Positions 1 to 12,600 of a DNA stretch of 64,000 nucleotides are shown here, in pieces. The DNA is from Sphaerolaimus hirsutus (taxonomy: Eukaryota > Nematoda > Chromadorea > Monhysterida > Sphaerolaimidae): the NCBI GenBank assembly GCA_964036195.1, contig OZ038452.1:23571785-23635784 (forward strand). The letters run 5' to 3'. Both the position numbers and the translations under genes were made by a program. A model generated the notes under the pieces. That model searched no databases. It was given only the letters and a program-made list of their open reading frames with translations, and was not told the DNA's origin. The stretch's first letter is position 1. Each line of letters opens with the position of its first letter.

Positions 1-111
1 AACAACCCGCGGCATTCGCACACCCACCTGAAAAAGATGCAGTAAATTCGGTCGCGAATGCTTGCGAATTACGACAAATAGAGGACTTTACTTTTGCCAC
101 TTTGCACGTCA

Positions 112-345
112 TTTGACGTTTTACAGGGCATTTTACAGGGTCTAGGACAGTGAGTGCCCCCAGCTAAGTCCAGGTGCCACTCGCATACCCTGGAAAAAGC
201 CCTGTAAAATGTAAAATGTCATTCAAGGTGTCGAAAGTCATGGAACCGAGTTGCCATTTTGCAGGGCATTTTCCATGACTTTTCACACTTTGCATGACAT
301 TTTACATTTTAAGGGGCATTTTACAGGGTCTGTGAGTGCCCCCTG
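112..345. repeat. CTGTAAAATG-family copies
   Basis: A right-end fragment (ACGTTTTACAGGGC to GAGTGCCCCC, about 112-162) is followed by a fuller palindrome (about 169-343) whose arms meet near 245. Words CATTTTACAGGG, CATGACTTTTGACACTTTG. Confidence 0.6.
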
Positions 346-624
346 ATAAACACCCCCGCAGAGATGACCAACTTATCATTCCTGGGTACACACTTGCCCC
401 CATTCAGGCACAGTTCCCACTTGTCATCGCGTTGTAGCGCCAACTCCCTGGCTTCGCATCCATTGAATTCAGGGTCCAAATCCTTGCTGATCGAATTTAT
501 TGGAGGTTCCTGAATTGCGAGGGGTGTACTTTTGGATGTTTGCCAATTTTTGAGCTTCTATTCATGTCAGGTTTCATTTTATGTGGGTCGGTGATTTAAC
601 GTGCTGAGAATGTACAGTCAAGTG

Positions 625-1047
625 TACCGTATGTCTCCGAGTATAATTCCCCCGATCATAGTGCCCGGGGCATTATACATCGCAAAAAGTTCCATGCATA
701 GTGCCCGGGGCACTATGCAATGCACAAAAAATATTTCATAAACGAAGCGGATTACTAAGACACTCCCATGAATTTTCTCTTTTTGGCGCCTGTTGCATGA
801 AGATGAAAGGATCTAAAAGTGGTGCATTGCGGCGCGCGTCTAGTGCACGCGTCTGGTCGGGTGTCTCGGCGGTAGCTTATCTGTTCTGTCGGAGGAATCA
901 AAGATGGTTACAAAGGTGCTCAGCATCGGCTGATCATTAGTTGAATTGCATAGTACCCGGGCACTATGCACAGCACTTGGAAAGTGTTTGAAAAAAGCCC
1001 CCAAATTTGTATAGTGCCCGGGGAATTATACTCGGAGAAATACGGTA
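625..1047. mobile_element. TACCGTAT foldback element
   Basis: Inverted ends TACCGTATGTCTCCGAGTAT / ATACTCGGAGAAATACGGTA with AGTGCCCGGGGCA words inside. Confidence 0.7.
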
Positions 1048-1157
1048 CTGATCGAACACTATACGATGAAATCTACCATACCGCACCAGAATAAAAGAAC
1101 GAACATTCTATTTTTCTCATTACACCACATTGCATTTCACTCAACTACTACACCTGG

Positions 1158-1349
1158 TGCCAATCCCAAGCCCTGTAAAGTGTAAAGCAAAGTGTCAAAT
1201 GTAAAGTCAAATGCAAAGTCAAATGTCAATTGTCATGCAAAGTTCAGTAATAAAATCTTTTCTTTTTTGTTTTAATTGACACTTGACTTTGCATTTGATA
1301 TTACATTTGACACTTTACTTTACACTTTACAGGGCTTGGGACTGCCCCC
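1158..1349. mobile_element. CTGTAAAATG-family palindrome
   Basis: Ends TGCCAATCCCAAGCCCTGTA and TACAGGGCTTGGGACTGCCCCC, imperfect inverse copies. TGG flanks both sides (1155-1157, 1350-1352). Interior words are AAAGTCAAATGT and its complement. Same family as cuticlin intron 2. Confidence 0.75.
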
Positions 1350-1419
1350 TGGTGCGTGGCGCTCCCAACCCAAAACACGCCATGGCGCTTTTGGCGCTTG
1401 GCGCAAACGTCCTGGCGTT

Positions 1420-2525
1420 TTTTACATCAGTACATTAGACTATAGCTCGACAGGGTTTTTTATTCCTGTTTTTGTTAGCTGCACTGCCAATTACAATCGT
1501 ATTCATCGAATCGCGTAGTGTATAATTTCAGATGCTTCAAATTAATCGATTTGAATCGAAAAATTTACTCGGTTTTATTAATTTCGCATTTTTGGCGTCG
1601 AAAAAGTCTCCGAAAATGTCTCGAAAATGCCGTGGCGACGTTGCCAGATTCCCAGATATTCTTAGCATTTTTTCATCAGTCAAAAAGTTATTTCTTGCGA
1701 CCTGCTTTTGCGTGCCGTGGGTTATCAGCGGCAGAAATATCATTATTACTTCTTCGAAGCGCATTTTCTCAGGGTTCGAATTTCGTCCACTTTGATTTGA
1801 AGTGTGGAGGTTCGTTTGATGGCCACTATTATGACGAGTGAATTGCACATTTGATCAATCGCTAGTTTCCAACTATTCGCTAAATTTTTTGGAAATTGAT
1901 TCACGCTGTGGCGCCTCATCATGACGAATCAAAAATTTTTAATGAAAAAGTAAATGCACAAAACGTCGTTTCTGTGCGATGAAATAAATATGAACACAAT
2001 GGGATTCGAAAAACCTCGATTTTTCGCGTAGATTGGAGGCAATAAAACTTCGCTTATGTATTTTTACGCTATCACATGTTTACACGCATTTTCCCATGGA
2101 GAATCTTCACAAAATCATAATGATTTGGACAATTTTGATTTGATCAATAGTGAATGTGTCATAAAATGACAATACCGATTCATCAAAATGTCGCGCGAGA
2201 TAAATGCCTAACATTTTGCACAATTGATGGAATTTATTTTTTGCGCAAAGTTGCGAGACAGCCTGGGTTGTAAACCGAGCAACTTTAAGAATATTATCGT
2301 GTGCAATCAAATTTCACGCGTGAATCGAATATAATCGTGTTTCCGTTATCGTAATTGAAAAACAAACAATATAACAAATGACTGCAGTGTATTTGCGTGC
2401 ATGTACCTAGCTACATGTTTATGTATCTATGATGATAGGAAAAGTGAAAAAATACGGTAGATAAAAATTTTATAATTTTCCAGGCAGAAATTCAGTAATT
2501 TTTCCTTTTCAGGATAATGGAATAA
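1420..2525. other. Intergenic, nothing supported
   Basis: AT-rich sequence. Frames on both strands overlap one another and match nothing recognised. No repeat ends found. Confidence 0.5.
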
Positions 2526-2530
2526 TGTGC

Positions 2531-2743
2531 CTGCGCACACTATTTTACTCACGGTAAACTGAGAATTTGGTTAACTCATTTTTTAGTTTCCTCGCGCATC
2601 TGAGTTTACCGGAATGTGTTATTTTCAATCTCCGTCAACTGCAGTTAACGAACAGCTCATTCTGGTAAACCCAGATGCGCTCAGAAGCTGAAAACTGAGT
2701 TTACTAAATTCTTAGTTAGCCGTTAGTAAACTAGTGTGTGCAG
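2531..2743. mobile_element. CACACTAG-family MITE
   Basis: Ends CTGCGCACACTATTTTACT and GTAAACTAGTGTGTGCAG. Internal marks TCTCCGTCAACTGCAGTTAA and CGCATCTGAGTTTACC are shared with 39454-39640 and 51668-52580. Confidence 0.7.
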
Positions 2744-3659
2744 CGCCAATACCACTTTTAAATTTTCGGATCTTTTTTTGCTCAATCAATTTTTTTAGTG
2801 AATTAAACTATTTTTATAATAGCAATAGGTATATCATTAAATTGAAGAATATTTAATATGGTGTTATACTCAACTCGATTTTACCAGCTAACTGCATCAG
2901 CGACATCAATTTGTTCTAAAATTCGCGAAAATGACAAAAATTGAGAGAAAAACGATAAAAACGTTTATTCCCATCGTTCACATAAAGTATCATACTCGTA
3001 TAAATAGATGAGTATTTTAATCGGACAGCCGCGCAGGTAAACTAGTTTTATTTACCCATATCGATAAGCTCTTCAAGTGAACACGAGATTTCTCACGATA
3101 AACTTTGATACATGAGAGTCACTTTTTACGTACACTTTTACCGCCCCTCCATCAATTTCTGTCGATAAATTTTTTTCCCGACATCATAAAAGTCGACATT
3201 CACACAATTGTGTTGAAACGTTTAATTAACCTACCATTAAGCGGCCAACGTAAAAAAACGTACGAACGATACAGAAAGCTGCGTCTTAGGATATTTTTAA
3301 TTCGATCTTCATTTCAATTTGAGGAAACAATGAAATTTCTTAATTTAAAAAGACATCAATGAATTTTATAAAGAAAATATCGGCAAATTCTCCACAATTA
3401 ACGTTCACAAAAATACAAAATTTAATTCGATTTGTGCAAAAATACAGTCCATCCACTTTGCATTTTGTCTGATGCAACTAGCGCAGTCGATTTCGACGTG
3501 TCAACTGCGTATAAATTCTTTTAATTTTTACAGTTAATTTTTGCAGCAGGGGTGGCCCGTTGGTCAGTTGTGTGCGATCATTGACGGAAAATTTTTCGGA
3601 AATTTTTGGTGATAGTCTATTGATAAATTGACAGACACATTTTGGTCAAGTGGTTGGAT

Positions 3660-3850
3660 ATGGGGCCAGTTCCGCAAGTTAAAAGTAGAGAGTAAAGATT
3701 GGAGAGTAGAGGAAAACGGCAAGTGGGAAGTAAAGAGTAGAGTAAAAATTGAAGAGTGAAGTAGAAATTGAAGAGTAAAGTAATAAGTAGGTAGAGTAAT
3801 AAGTGAATAGTAGAGTAAAAAATATATAAAATGTGCCAAATGTAAAGTCA
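3660..3850. repeat. GTAGAGTAAA-word repeat
   Basis: Begins with GGGGCCAGTTCCGCAAG (a TGCCAGTTCCGC-type end), followed by degenerate AGAGTAGAGTAAAAATTGA words. The right end is not clear. Confidence 0.5.
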
Positions 3851-5220
3851 AGTGTCAATTGTGTATCCAAATATTATGTTTTTGTATCCAAATCTTTCTT
3901 TTCGACATATATTATTTTTGACGACTTTTTTTTTACTCTACTTTTCAATTTTTACAATTTTTATAATTTTGTGTGGCATGCATTTGTGTGAAATTTTGTG
4001 ACTTTTTGTGTGTGTGTCTTTTTTTGTGAAATTTTTAGGCTTTCTGTGCATGTGCAATTATATTTACAACATAATTTTCTAATTTGAAAAAATGTACTAC
4101 AAAGTTGAGATATTGAAAACTTGGTTAAAGTAACTTGGTCTAATTTTAAAGTATAATATATCTGGGTAGAATCATTTTTACCCACCCATTATCCACTGCA
4201 TTTTTTACAAACCTACAAAAAAATTTGCGTGAAATTTCCCGCCAATGCCTTCAAACGCGCGCCGCGAGCACATTGTGGACAGGAAGTCAAACCAGTTCGC
4301 CCGCGCATTGTTTGCATTCGCGCTTTTTGTCTAATGTGTATAAGCAGCTATTGATTGACTCCGGTAATAATTTTATTTAGGGCATGCGCGCTCTACCGTA
4401 ATCTGATGAATAGGAAATTTGGTCACTTAAGTCAAAAATTGGATAGAAGTTACAGTTGAGCCGTGGATCGTGGCGCCATCAAAGATTGTGTTGAGTAACT
4501 TGGAGACAATGAAATGTCGACCCCCACACAGATAAGTGACAAGAAAGGTGGTAAGAACCCGGAAAGTAAATTCATAAGCGAAATGTCAAAAATGTCGAAA
4601 TGTAACAGGTAAAAGTTTTTGAAAGTGTTGTAAATATGAACTGCTTACCTCTTACCACATTTCCCTGTCATAATTGTTTCTGCTTTTATACAGAAAAACT
4701 ATTAGTTCTAGGTTTCTATTTGTTCGTAGGTTTTTGCGACATGCAACATTGAAAATCATTTTAATACATGTGTAATTTTATTCATACGATTACGGTAGAC
4801 TGGTACCATGCGTTAAGGACACACCAGCTAAACAGCTGTACGCAATGAGACGGAAAAACGCGACATAACGCGCACAATTAACTCCCGTCTCTACAGTAAT
4901 CTGCTGAATGTAACGCCATTGTCAATGATGTGGTGTAGATTTCAATTTGAAGATAATTCATTTCGAATTTACGGTAGTAGCCGATTGATAGTTTATACTT
5001 AGTTGGCACGCGGTCGGTGATGTGTAGCGATGGGAATTTCTTGGATTTTTTGTGTGAAATTTTTGTATTGATAAAAACTTGTAATTTGTAAATTGTAAAT
5101 TTGTAATAAAACTTTTCTGTGTCGTAGTTTGGAGTCGATTGGATTCGTGAAAGTTGTTGTTGTTGATTGTTAGCTTATTATCTTTCTGATGTAAAAAATC
5201 TTCCAAATTTAAATGTGATC
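3850..5220. other. Intergenic, nothing supported
   Basis: T-rich then mixed sequence. A CpG-richer patch with ACCGTAATCTG motifs lies at about 4240-4420 and a similar motif at 4890-4905. No gene or complete repeat seen. Confidence 0.45.
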
Positions 5221-5224
5221 CATG

Positions 5225-5636
5225 TACCGTATTACCTCGAAATACCCCCAGGGGGTTTATTATTTCGCCAGCTAAATTTGAGGGGGGATAATTCAAGGGG
5301 TTTTTTTTTCGAGAGGGGTCTATTATTTCGGAAATTCCCCATACGCAGACGTAGAAAAATCGAAAAATTACGTAGATGTATATGTGTTTATAGGCATATA
5401 TCACTGTAAATACACATAAGCCCTTCCCTAACGTCACTTAATCACCACTTTTAACATGTGTTCTGCATTGTACAGATCACAAACTACGGTATTTGTCATG
5501 TACATTCTCTTTACACTCAATTTTAGGGGGGTATTTCGAGGGGGGGTTTATTATTTCGTCAGCCGAATTTTAGGGGGGTATTTCGAGGGGGGGGGTTAAT
5601 TCAAGGGGGGGGGGGGTAATTCGAGGTAATACGGTA
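5225..5636. mobile_element. TACCGTATT foldback element
   Basis: Inverted ends TACCGTATTACCTCGAA / TTCGAGGTAATACGGTA; interior G-tracts and TATTTCGAGGGG words. A TA flank would fit a Tc1/mariner-type MITE. Confidence 0.75.
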
Positions 5637-5699
5637 TATTTATTCACACACATAAATATATACTTATTTATGATTCCCCTTGACATAAAAAAACTGCCA

Positions 5700-6591
5700 A
5701 TCTTTCCGGCTTAAAAAACTTTCTCAAATATGCTCACACTGAAAAACTTTTTCACCAAAAATTTACATAAAAGTTGTGTTTTTTTATATTTCCACCGCCA
5801 AAAACCCACACCGCTGACACACTTAGCATTCTGCGCGGCGGCGTCACATGCATTCACGCGGCATGTGACTGACTTCGCAACTGCGGAAAACTGCGCTGTA
5901 AACTGATGACTGATTACCGAGGCACTGCTTCCAAACACCCCCGAAATTCTTTTGAACGATTTCTTTGTGCATTCGCACTTCTTGTGTACATTACGCACCA
6001 CGTGCGTGAGTGTATTTTGGATGTAACATTGCAGTGGACATTCCGCAGCCAAACTTTAAACGCAGCCCCCCCCCCCTGCCTAACCCCCCCCCCCCCGTTT
6101 GGGTCCGATAGCGCCTAGCGCGGAAATTGTTCATTGCATCACGATTTTTCACCCAAATCGACTGACATTGAGAATGTGTCGCCGCGCGGCGGCGACAAAA
6201 ATAATTTAGCGCCGCCGCCCCCCGAAAAACTTCAACCTGATTACGATCGGATTATCCGAGAAACGGTAATATGCGGGCGCGAAATTTCGCGGGATGCGCG
6301 GCAGAAATTGCGGTGAAAGTGTCGCGCGCGGCACTGTGCAGCTAGCGCGAGTGCCGATTACATTGTTTCCGAATTTAGATTTTGCGAGAAATGGATCGGG
6401 TTATCGTCACTTGTCAAGTTGCAGTTATTGTTGCATGATAAGTTGCATTGCATTGGCTTTGCTGATCAAATGACACGCGTTTTTTTTTGTCACGTGTGCG
6501 CGAGTGATTGCGATGTGAATTGATACTGTTTGCTTTGAATCTACACCACCACTGCCTTGCACTCGAAAATTCCCACGAAAAATACCCCAAA
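5700..6591. promoter_or_regulatory. CpG-rich region upstream of the cuticlin gene
   Basis: From about 5820 the composition changes to many CG dinucleotides (for example 6178-6350), with C-tracts at 6066-6098. It lies directly upstream of the cuticlin start. Open frames here on both strands resemble no family I know. It may be the promoter region, but this rests on position and composition only. Confidence 0.3.
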
Positions 6592-6640
6592 CATATTCAG
6601 AGGGCCTCTTAAACATCACCAGAACATTACACGGGCCAAA
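6592..6640 (+). promoter_or_regulatory. 5' leader with possible trans-splice acceptor
   Basis: ACATATTCAG ends at about 6600, some 40 bases before the cuticlin ATG at 6641. No ATG lies between them and no donor with coding sequence is visible upstream. In a nematode this is what a spliced-leader acceptor looks like. An ordinary 5'-UTR intron is the alternative. Confidence 0.4.
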
Positions 6641-9600
6641 ATGGATTTCCCAACTACAAGAACATTCTCCACTACAATTTTAACAATCCTAACACTACCC
6701 AATTTTATCAGAGCGGTCCCTATTGACAACGGAGTGGTACAGGGCAGACCGGAAATCGAATGTGCAGCCAAATCTATTTTGATCAATTTTAACACTCAGA
6801 ATAATTTCGAGGGACACGTTTATGTGAAGGTAAACTTCATTTTGAATAACTTTTTTCGAAAAACGGATGGTCAAGGCCTTCGTGCGTTTTAGGAAGAGAA
6901 AACTAGGTGGCGGACCCGACCCCTGTAAAGTTTAAGTAAAGTCATGTGTCAGATGTCATGTAAAATGTTGTACACATTTGTCAAAAGTCATGCAAAATAT
7001 CAAAGGTTCTGGAAATTTACCTAGATATCATTTACCGTTTCCTCTTAAAAAATGACCCAAAATTTATTCTATTTATTCATTCCCATCTATCTTTGCTTGC
7101 ACCCAATTAGGGTGGGGGTATTTCAAGGGGGTCTTTTATTTTCCTTAGCTTGCTCAGACGTGAGGTTTTTTTTCGAGGGGGTTGAGTTCAAGGATGATTA
7201 ATCAAAGAAACTCGGTATTATATTTCTTCCATCATTCATTAATTTCCTTAACTTTCTCACGTGACCTTAATCATCAAAATATGGTAGCACCCTCTGTAAA
7301 GCAGAGTTGTGCAAATACTGGTATTTTTGGAAAAGGTAAACGTAAACGTAAATACCTTTTCCAAATCAAAAGTATAAATACTAAAACGTAAGGTATTTTT
7401 AAAATACCAAGGAATACGTAAAAAGAAACGTAAACATAAAATTTTTACTTACACACAGTATTTGCCATTGTGCTTTGGAAAATACCATTATTTTCACCTT
7501 TAGATGGGTAAATCGCTCCATCTGCACCACTTTCTGTTTTAAGTGTGGCGAAATCCAACTACGCTGGTGATTCTAGGGGAGTCCCAGACCCTGTAAAATG
7601 CCTTGAAAATGTCAAATGACATGCAAAGTGTCTAAAGTCATGCAAAATGCCCTGGAAGGTGGCAAATCTTTGCCATTTTGCTGAGCATTTTACATAAGTT
7701 TTGACATTTGCATGAAATTTTACATTTTACAGGGCATCTTACAGAGTCTGGGATTGGCACCAGAGCTTGCACTCGCCCTGCCAGTTTCAAAACGTGTGCT
7801 TTGCACAGTTGTTGCAAGTGTGTCGTCAGAATTCATCACAAAAAAATTATAACGACAAGGCTACACAAACAAACAAAAAGTGTTCAGCATTTGAACACAT
7901 TTATGAATATCTACCCAGTATTCCATGTGTAAGTGCAAGCGTGCAGTCACTTTTTACGTTTATGTTAAATATTTACGTTTATGCAAAAACACAAGAATAT
8001 TGTTGGCTGCAGGTTGTGCGGCCTATTTGAACATGTGCATGTGTGAATGATCAAAAGTTTTTTTACGTTTTCCCCAGTACCCGGGTATTTTGGTGAGGAA
8101 AACGTAACAAAACGTAATGGTATTTTTGGAAAACGTAAACGTAAGTATAAATACCCGAATGACCGGGTATTTTGGGTAAACGTAAATACGTTTTTCCAAC
8201 TCTGCTGTAAAGCATACGGTCTTATCAGTGTACTCAGAATTACTCATCTGCAAAAGGGGCTCCACATAAAACTGCTATGGGGCTAGCTACTCTGTGAAAT
8301 TTCATGCAGAACAAAAAATGTACTGTATATCCTCGAATAAGTCCCATCCATCTCACTTCTCCCTTTAAATAAGTCCCCCCTCTTGCGAGCGTAAGGAAAA
8401 AGCTCCTCCCCCTCGAGTAACTCCCCCCATCCCACCCCCTTTTCATGGGTAGGAAACATTTCACAACATTTCACATTTACAAAATACGTTTACCGTATTT
8501 CTTCGATCATATTGACCGCCAATGTATTGTTCCATAAGCGGTTTTGGGGGGTCAATGTAATCGAGCACGGCAATGTAAACGAGCACGGCAATATATTTTT
8601 CAGATCGTATTCATGATTTAAGTGCAATTAGTGACATAAGTGCATGTCATTGTCATTTTGTGACATAACGCTGATCAATACCGTATGAGTAGATAGCGAA
8701 AGCAAAACATAGGCAGAACAGACGGTGTGCATATGTAAATATGGCGGCGAACATCAAAACATAAATCGGATCATGCAACATCAATTTTTTTCATACGGCA
8801 ATGTATTCGAGCACGGCGATGTATTTTTCAGATGCTTGATAGACCCGCCAAAGTAATCGAGCAAGCCAATGTGAATGAACACGTCAATAAGATCGAAGAA
8901 ATACAGTATTTTATTTATTATGTAAATACCGTATTTCCTCGAAATACCGCCCGGGGGTGATTGTTTCATAGTGTTCCCTTTAGACTCAATCTGGGGGGGT
9001 ATTTCGAGGGGGGGGGGGTGATTGTTTCATAGTGCTCTCGAGAGGGGGGGGTCAAACGGGGGGGGGGGGGGTATTTCGAGGAAATACGGTATATGTGTTA
9101 TCTTGCAGTTAGAGTTCACTAACAACGATTTCACTGCTTGAATTGTGGTTATTGTATTCCTACAGATGATTCACGTTACCAAATTTACCCCTTTGTGCAG
9201 TAAATTGATCATACATTTTTACTGAAAATTATGACGAAAAAAGAACTCCCCCCTCGAATTACTCCCCTCAAAAAATTCTGGCGAAAACAACTCCACGGAG
9301 GACTTATTCGAGGATATACGGTAACACTAAATTTATCAAGTGACTTTTATAATGTAAAATCTCCACAAAAATTCCGAAAAAGCCATTCCCAGACCCCGCA
9401 AAGTTCCATGTAAAATGTTAAACATCATGCAAAGTGCTAAAAATTACGTAAAATGCCATGAAAAATATCAAATGTCCATTAAATTTTATTTTCGCACTAC
9501 CCATACCTATGGGGCATTTTACATGACTTTTGACACTTTGCATGACATTTGACTTCTAACAGGGCACTTTACATGGTCTGGGAGTGGGACCCGATCCCCA

Positions 9601-12600
9601 AACCGCACTTCCCTCTACCAACCCCCCCCCCCCTTCAAAGGGTCGCTACGAAGAGCCCGGCTGCCGCACGGACGCCACCGGCCGCAGCACAGCCAGCATC
9701 GAATTGCCATTCAGCGATTGCGGCGTCTCCAGACAGAGGACAACCGAGCCCAGGTGCCAATCCCGGACCCTGTAAAATGCACTGGAAAATGTCAGATGTC
9801 ATGTTAAGTGTTAAAAGTTATGTGAAATGCCCTGGAAAATGGCAAACGTATTTACGTTTGCCATTTTCCAGGGTATTTTACATAAATTTTGACACTTTGC
9901 CTGACACTTGACATTTTACAGGGCATCTTACAGGGTCCGGGATTGCCCCCAGGGGTGTCTTTGTCAATGCGATCGTGGTGATAAGCTTCCACCCATATTT
10001 CCTGACCAAAGTTGATCGGGCTTATCACATTCAGTGCTTTTATATGGAGGCTGATAAGACTGTCAGTACAGAGGTAGAGGTCAGGTCTGTGGGGGGTGGG
10101 GGGAATTTCGAATTTTGTGCAGAAGCACTTCCAAAAGAATGAATTAAATTAAAAAATGTCGCTGTTTCTCCCGAAAATTCCAATCATTCACAGGTAGGTG
10201 TTTACACTTGTACACAAGATCCTGATATATTCAATCTGAACCTAAGGCGCATGTGGGGCACCTTACGTGGCGCCTCACGCCCTAATTAAACCCAGGCGTT
10301 GAACTTTACCCCCTACCAAATCGCAGCATGATAACAACTGCATTGAGAACGCAAAACATCCCCATGCCCGTGTGCCGGTACGAAATCAGAGACGGCACCG
10401 CGGAGGGGGAAATCGTGGAGTATGCGATTATCGGCCAAAAAGTGTACCACAAATGGACTTGCGATTCGGAAACTTGTCAGTTTTTGTTTGTTTGTTCTTG
10501 GGGTAAAAGCTCGTTTCAACGAGCAAATGTCAATTATCTGCATTTTTGGAATTTTGGATTTATCGACCTTTAGAAGTTTATCGACTTATCGACTCAAATA
10601 TATAAAAACTCGCAGTCGACACGTTCTGCATGCGCGTCTACGGCTGTTACGTCGATGATGGCAGAGGCGACAGAATGGATTTACTCGATGAACAGGGCTG
10701 CGCCATTGACAAATACCTGTTGAACAATTTAGAGTGGGCTTAGTGGGGTATTTATCAGGGTATTTTTCTGGTATTTCTTTTGAAGGTCTCGGGGATTTTA
10801 AGTGAGATTGAAATGCAAAGCGTAAAGTTCTGGAAGAATAAATTTCACTTTTGTGGATGCCCGTACTTAAACAGCCTGAGCAGCCAGTGAACAATAATTA
10901 CCCGTGAAATCTACCCAATTGTTCTAGGCTTTTTGCAGGATTCAGGGTTTTGTGACATCGATGGTAAGTTTGATCTGGGTACCGTATTTCTTCTAATAGA
11001 AGAGCGCCGTTCTATATTTTTCACCAATTTTTCACTTTTTTTTCATCTGAACATACTTAGGTAGTTTTATTTTTTAATAAAACTTGGAACACTATTTTTA
11101 TTTCAGAACATTTATTTGAAATTTAATATCTACGGTATTTAAATACTTTGACTATTCTCACCGTCCATGTTTGAATATTTTTGTGTTTTGGCACTCTTCC
11201 AACGCAATTTCTACCGGTCGATCTGTTGGACACTGCCGTTCAATTGAAGTGTGCCCTTCAGTTATTTTCGCGAGCGCAAAAACTTGCCAAAACCTGCCTT
11301 TCTATTGGAGGTGCCCTTCTATTGGAGTATTCCATTCTATTAGCAGAGTTACGGTATGTACCTATAGTTCGTGAAAAATAAAGACAGAAAACTAACGAAT
11401 TGTCGACTAACAGATGTTTGTAAGATTTCCGTGTGTTCAGTGTACAATCAATTGAAATCTTACCGGGCGCGGGACAGACCCCCGTCCTCCATTCACATCC
11501 AATGTCCCAACCTTTTTGTTACAGTTACCTGTCCAACTTGATGGCGGGCCAGGAAGTGCACGTGTTCAAGTACGCCGACCGGCCGCAGCTCTACTTCCAG
11601 TGCCAGATCGAGATTCTAGTCAAGGTCTCACTTGTTTCCCTCACTAATATTGAATTTGACTCACTCCAGCGACTTGATTCAATGCACGCGCAGTTAGGTA
11701 CTTATGCCTTAGGTTGGCAATGTGCCAAGGAAAACCAATGCATGCTAAAACTCGAGCCTGTGCCTCTCCGAATGTATACCCGCCCCGAATGTAGACCCGC
11801 ACCGCATGGAAGCATACCCGCTCCGAAGGTAAGCCCGGCCCGAAGGTAACTGACACTACCTGCGGGCCGGGCTTACCTTCGGAGCGGGTATGCTTCCATG
11901 CGGTGCGGGTCTACATTCGGGGAGGGTATACATTCGGAATAGGCCTGGGTCCTAAAACTCATGGTTGTTGAAACATAAATATATTTACCTAAACCTCAGC
12001 TGAGATTTCTTCCATTGTTTTACGGGATGCGCATGCATTTATTTTTTGGCTAGCTGACCAAGGCCGCACACTAGTTGTTGACCACCGTATTTCCGCGAAA
12101 CCCCCCCCCTCGAAATACCCCCCTCAATATGGGCACTATGAATTTGTGGTCCGGGAAATGCATAACAGACGTTCAAAACACTTTGTGACGTTAGAACATC
12201 GTTTATACCATCTACATCCTTATATAAATAATGCTGTAAAAACTTATAAATGGTGGTTATTGTTGCATTTTTCACGTTTGTTCTCTCAAAATTTTCACTC
12301 TGTAAAAATAAACCCCCCGGGAGGTAATTCGAGGAAATACGGCAGTTGAATATTAAAAATTTAGAAGTTGAGGCTAGCGCTGAAGCAAAAAGTGCCATGG
12401 CGCTCTTGGTGCTTGAATGGTGCCATTTACTGTGGCGCTAGCTAGGGCTGGGAATTTCAAAATTTTCGGTTTCAGCTATTGGGTAACGTTTCCAAAAAAG
12501 TTTGGGTTGAGTATCGAATATCGGCTCAAAATTTTTGCGGGGATTGAGTTCGGGTATTGAAGTCGGGTTTCGGTTCCAAAAATGTGCGGGTATCGGTTTC

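Noticed and set aside
4958-5437. 159-codon frame on the minus strand
   Set aside because: It overlaps a foldback end and AT-rich low-complexity sequence, with no motif or splice support.
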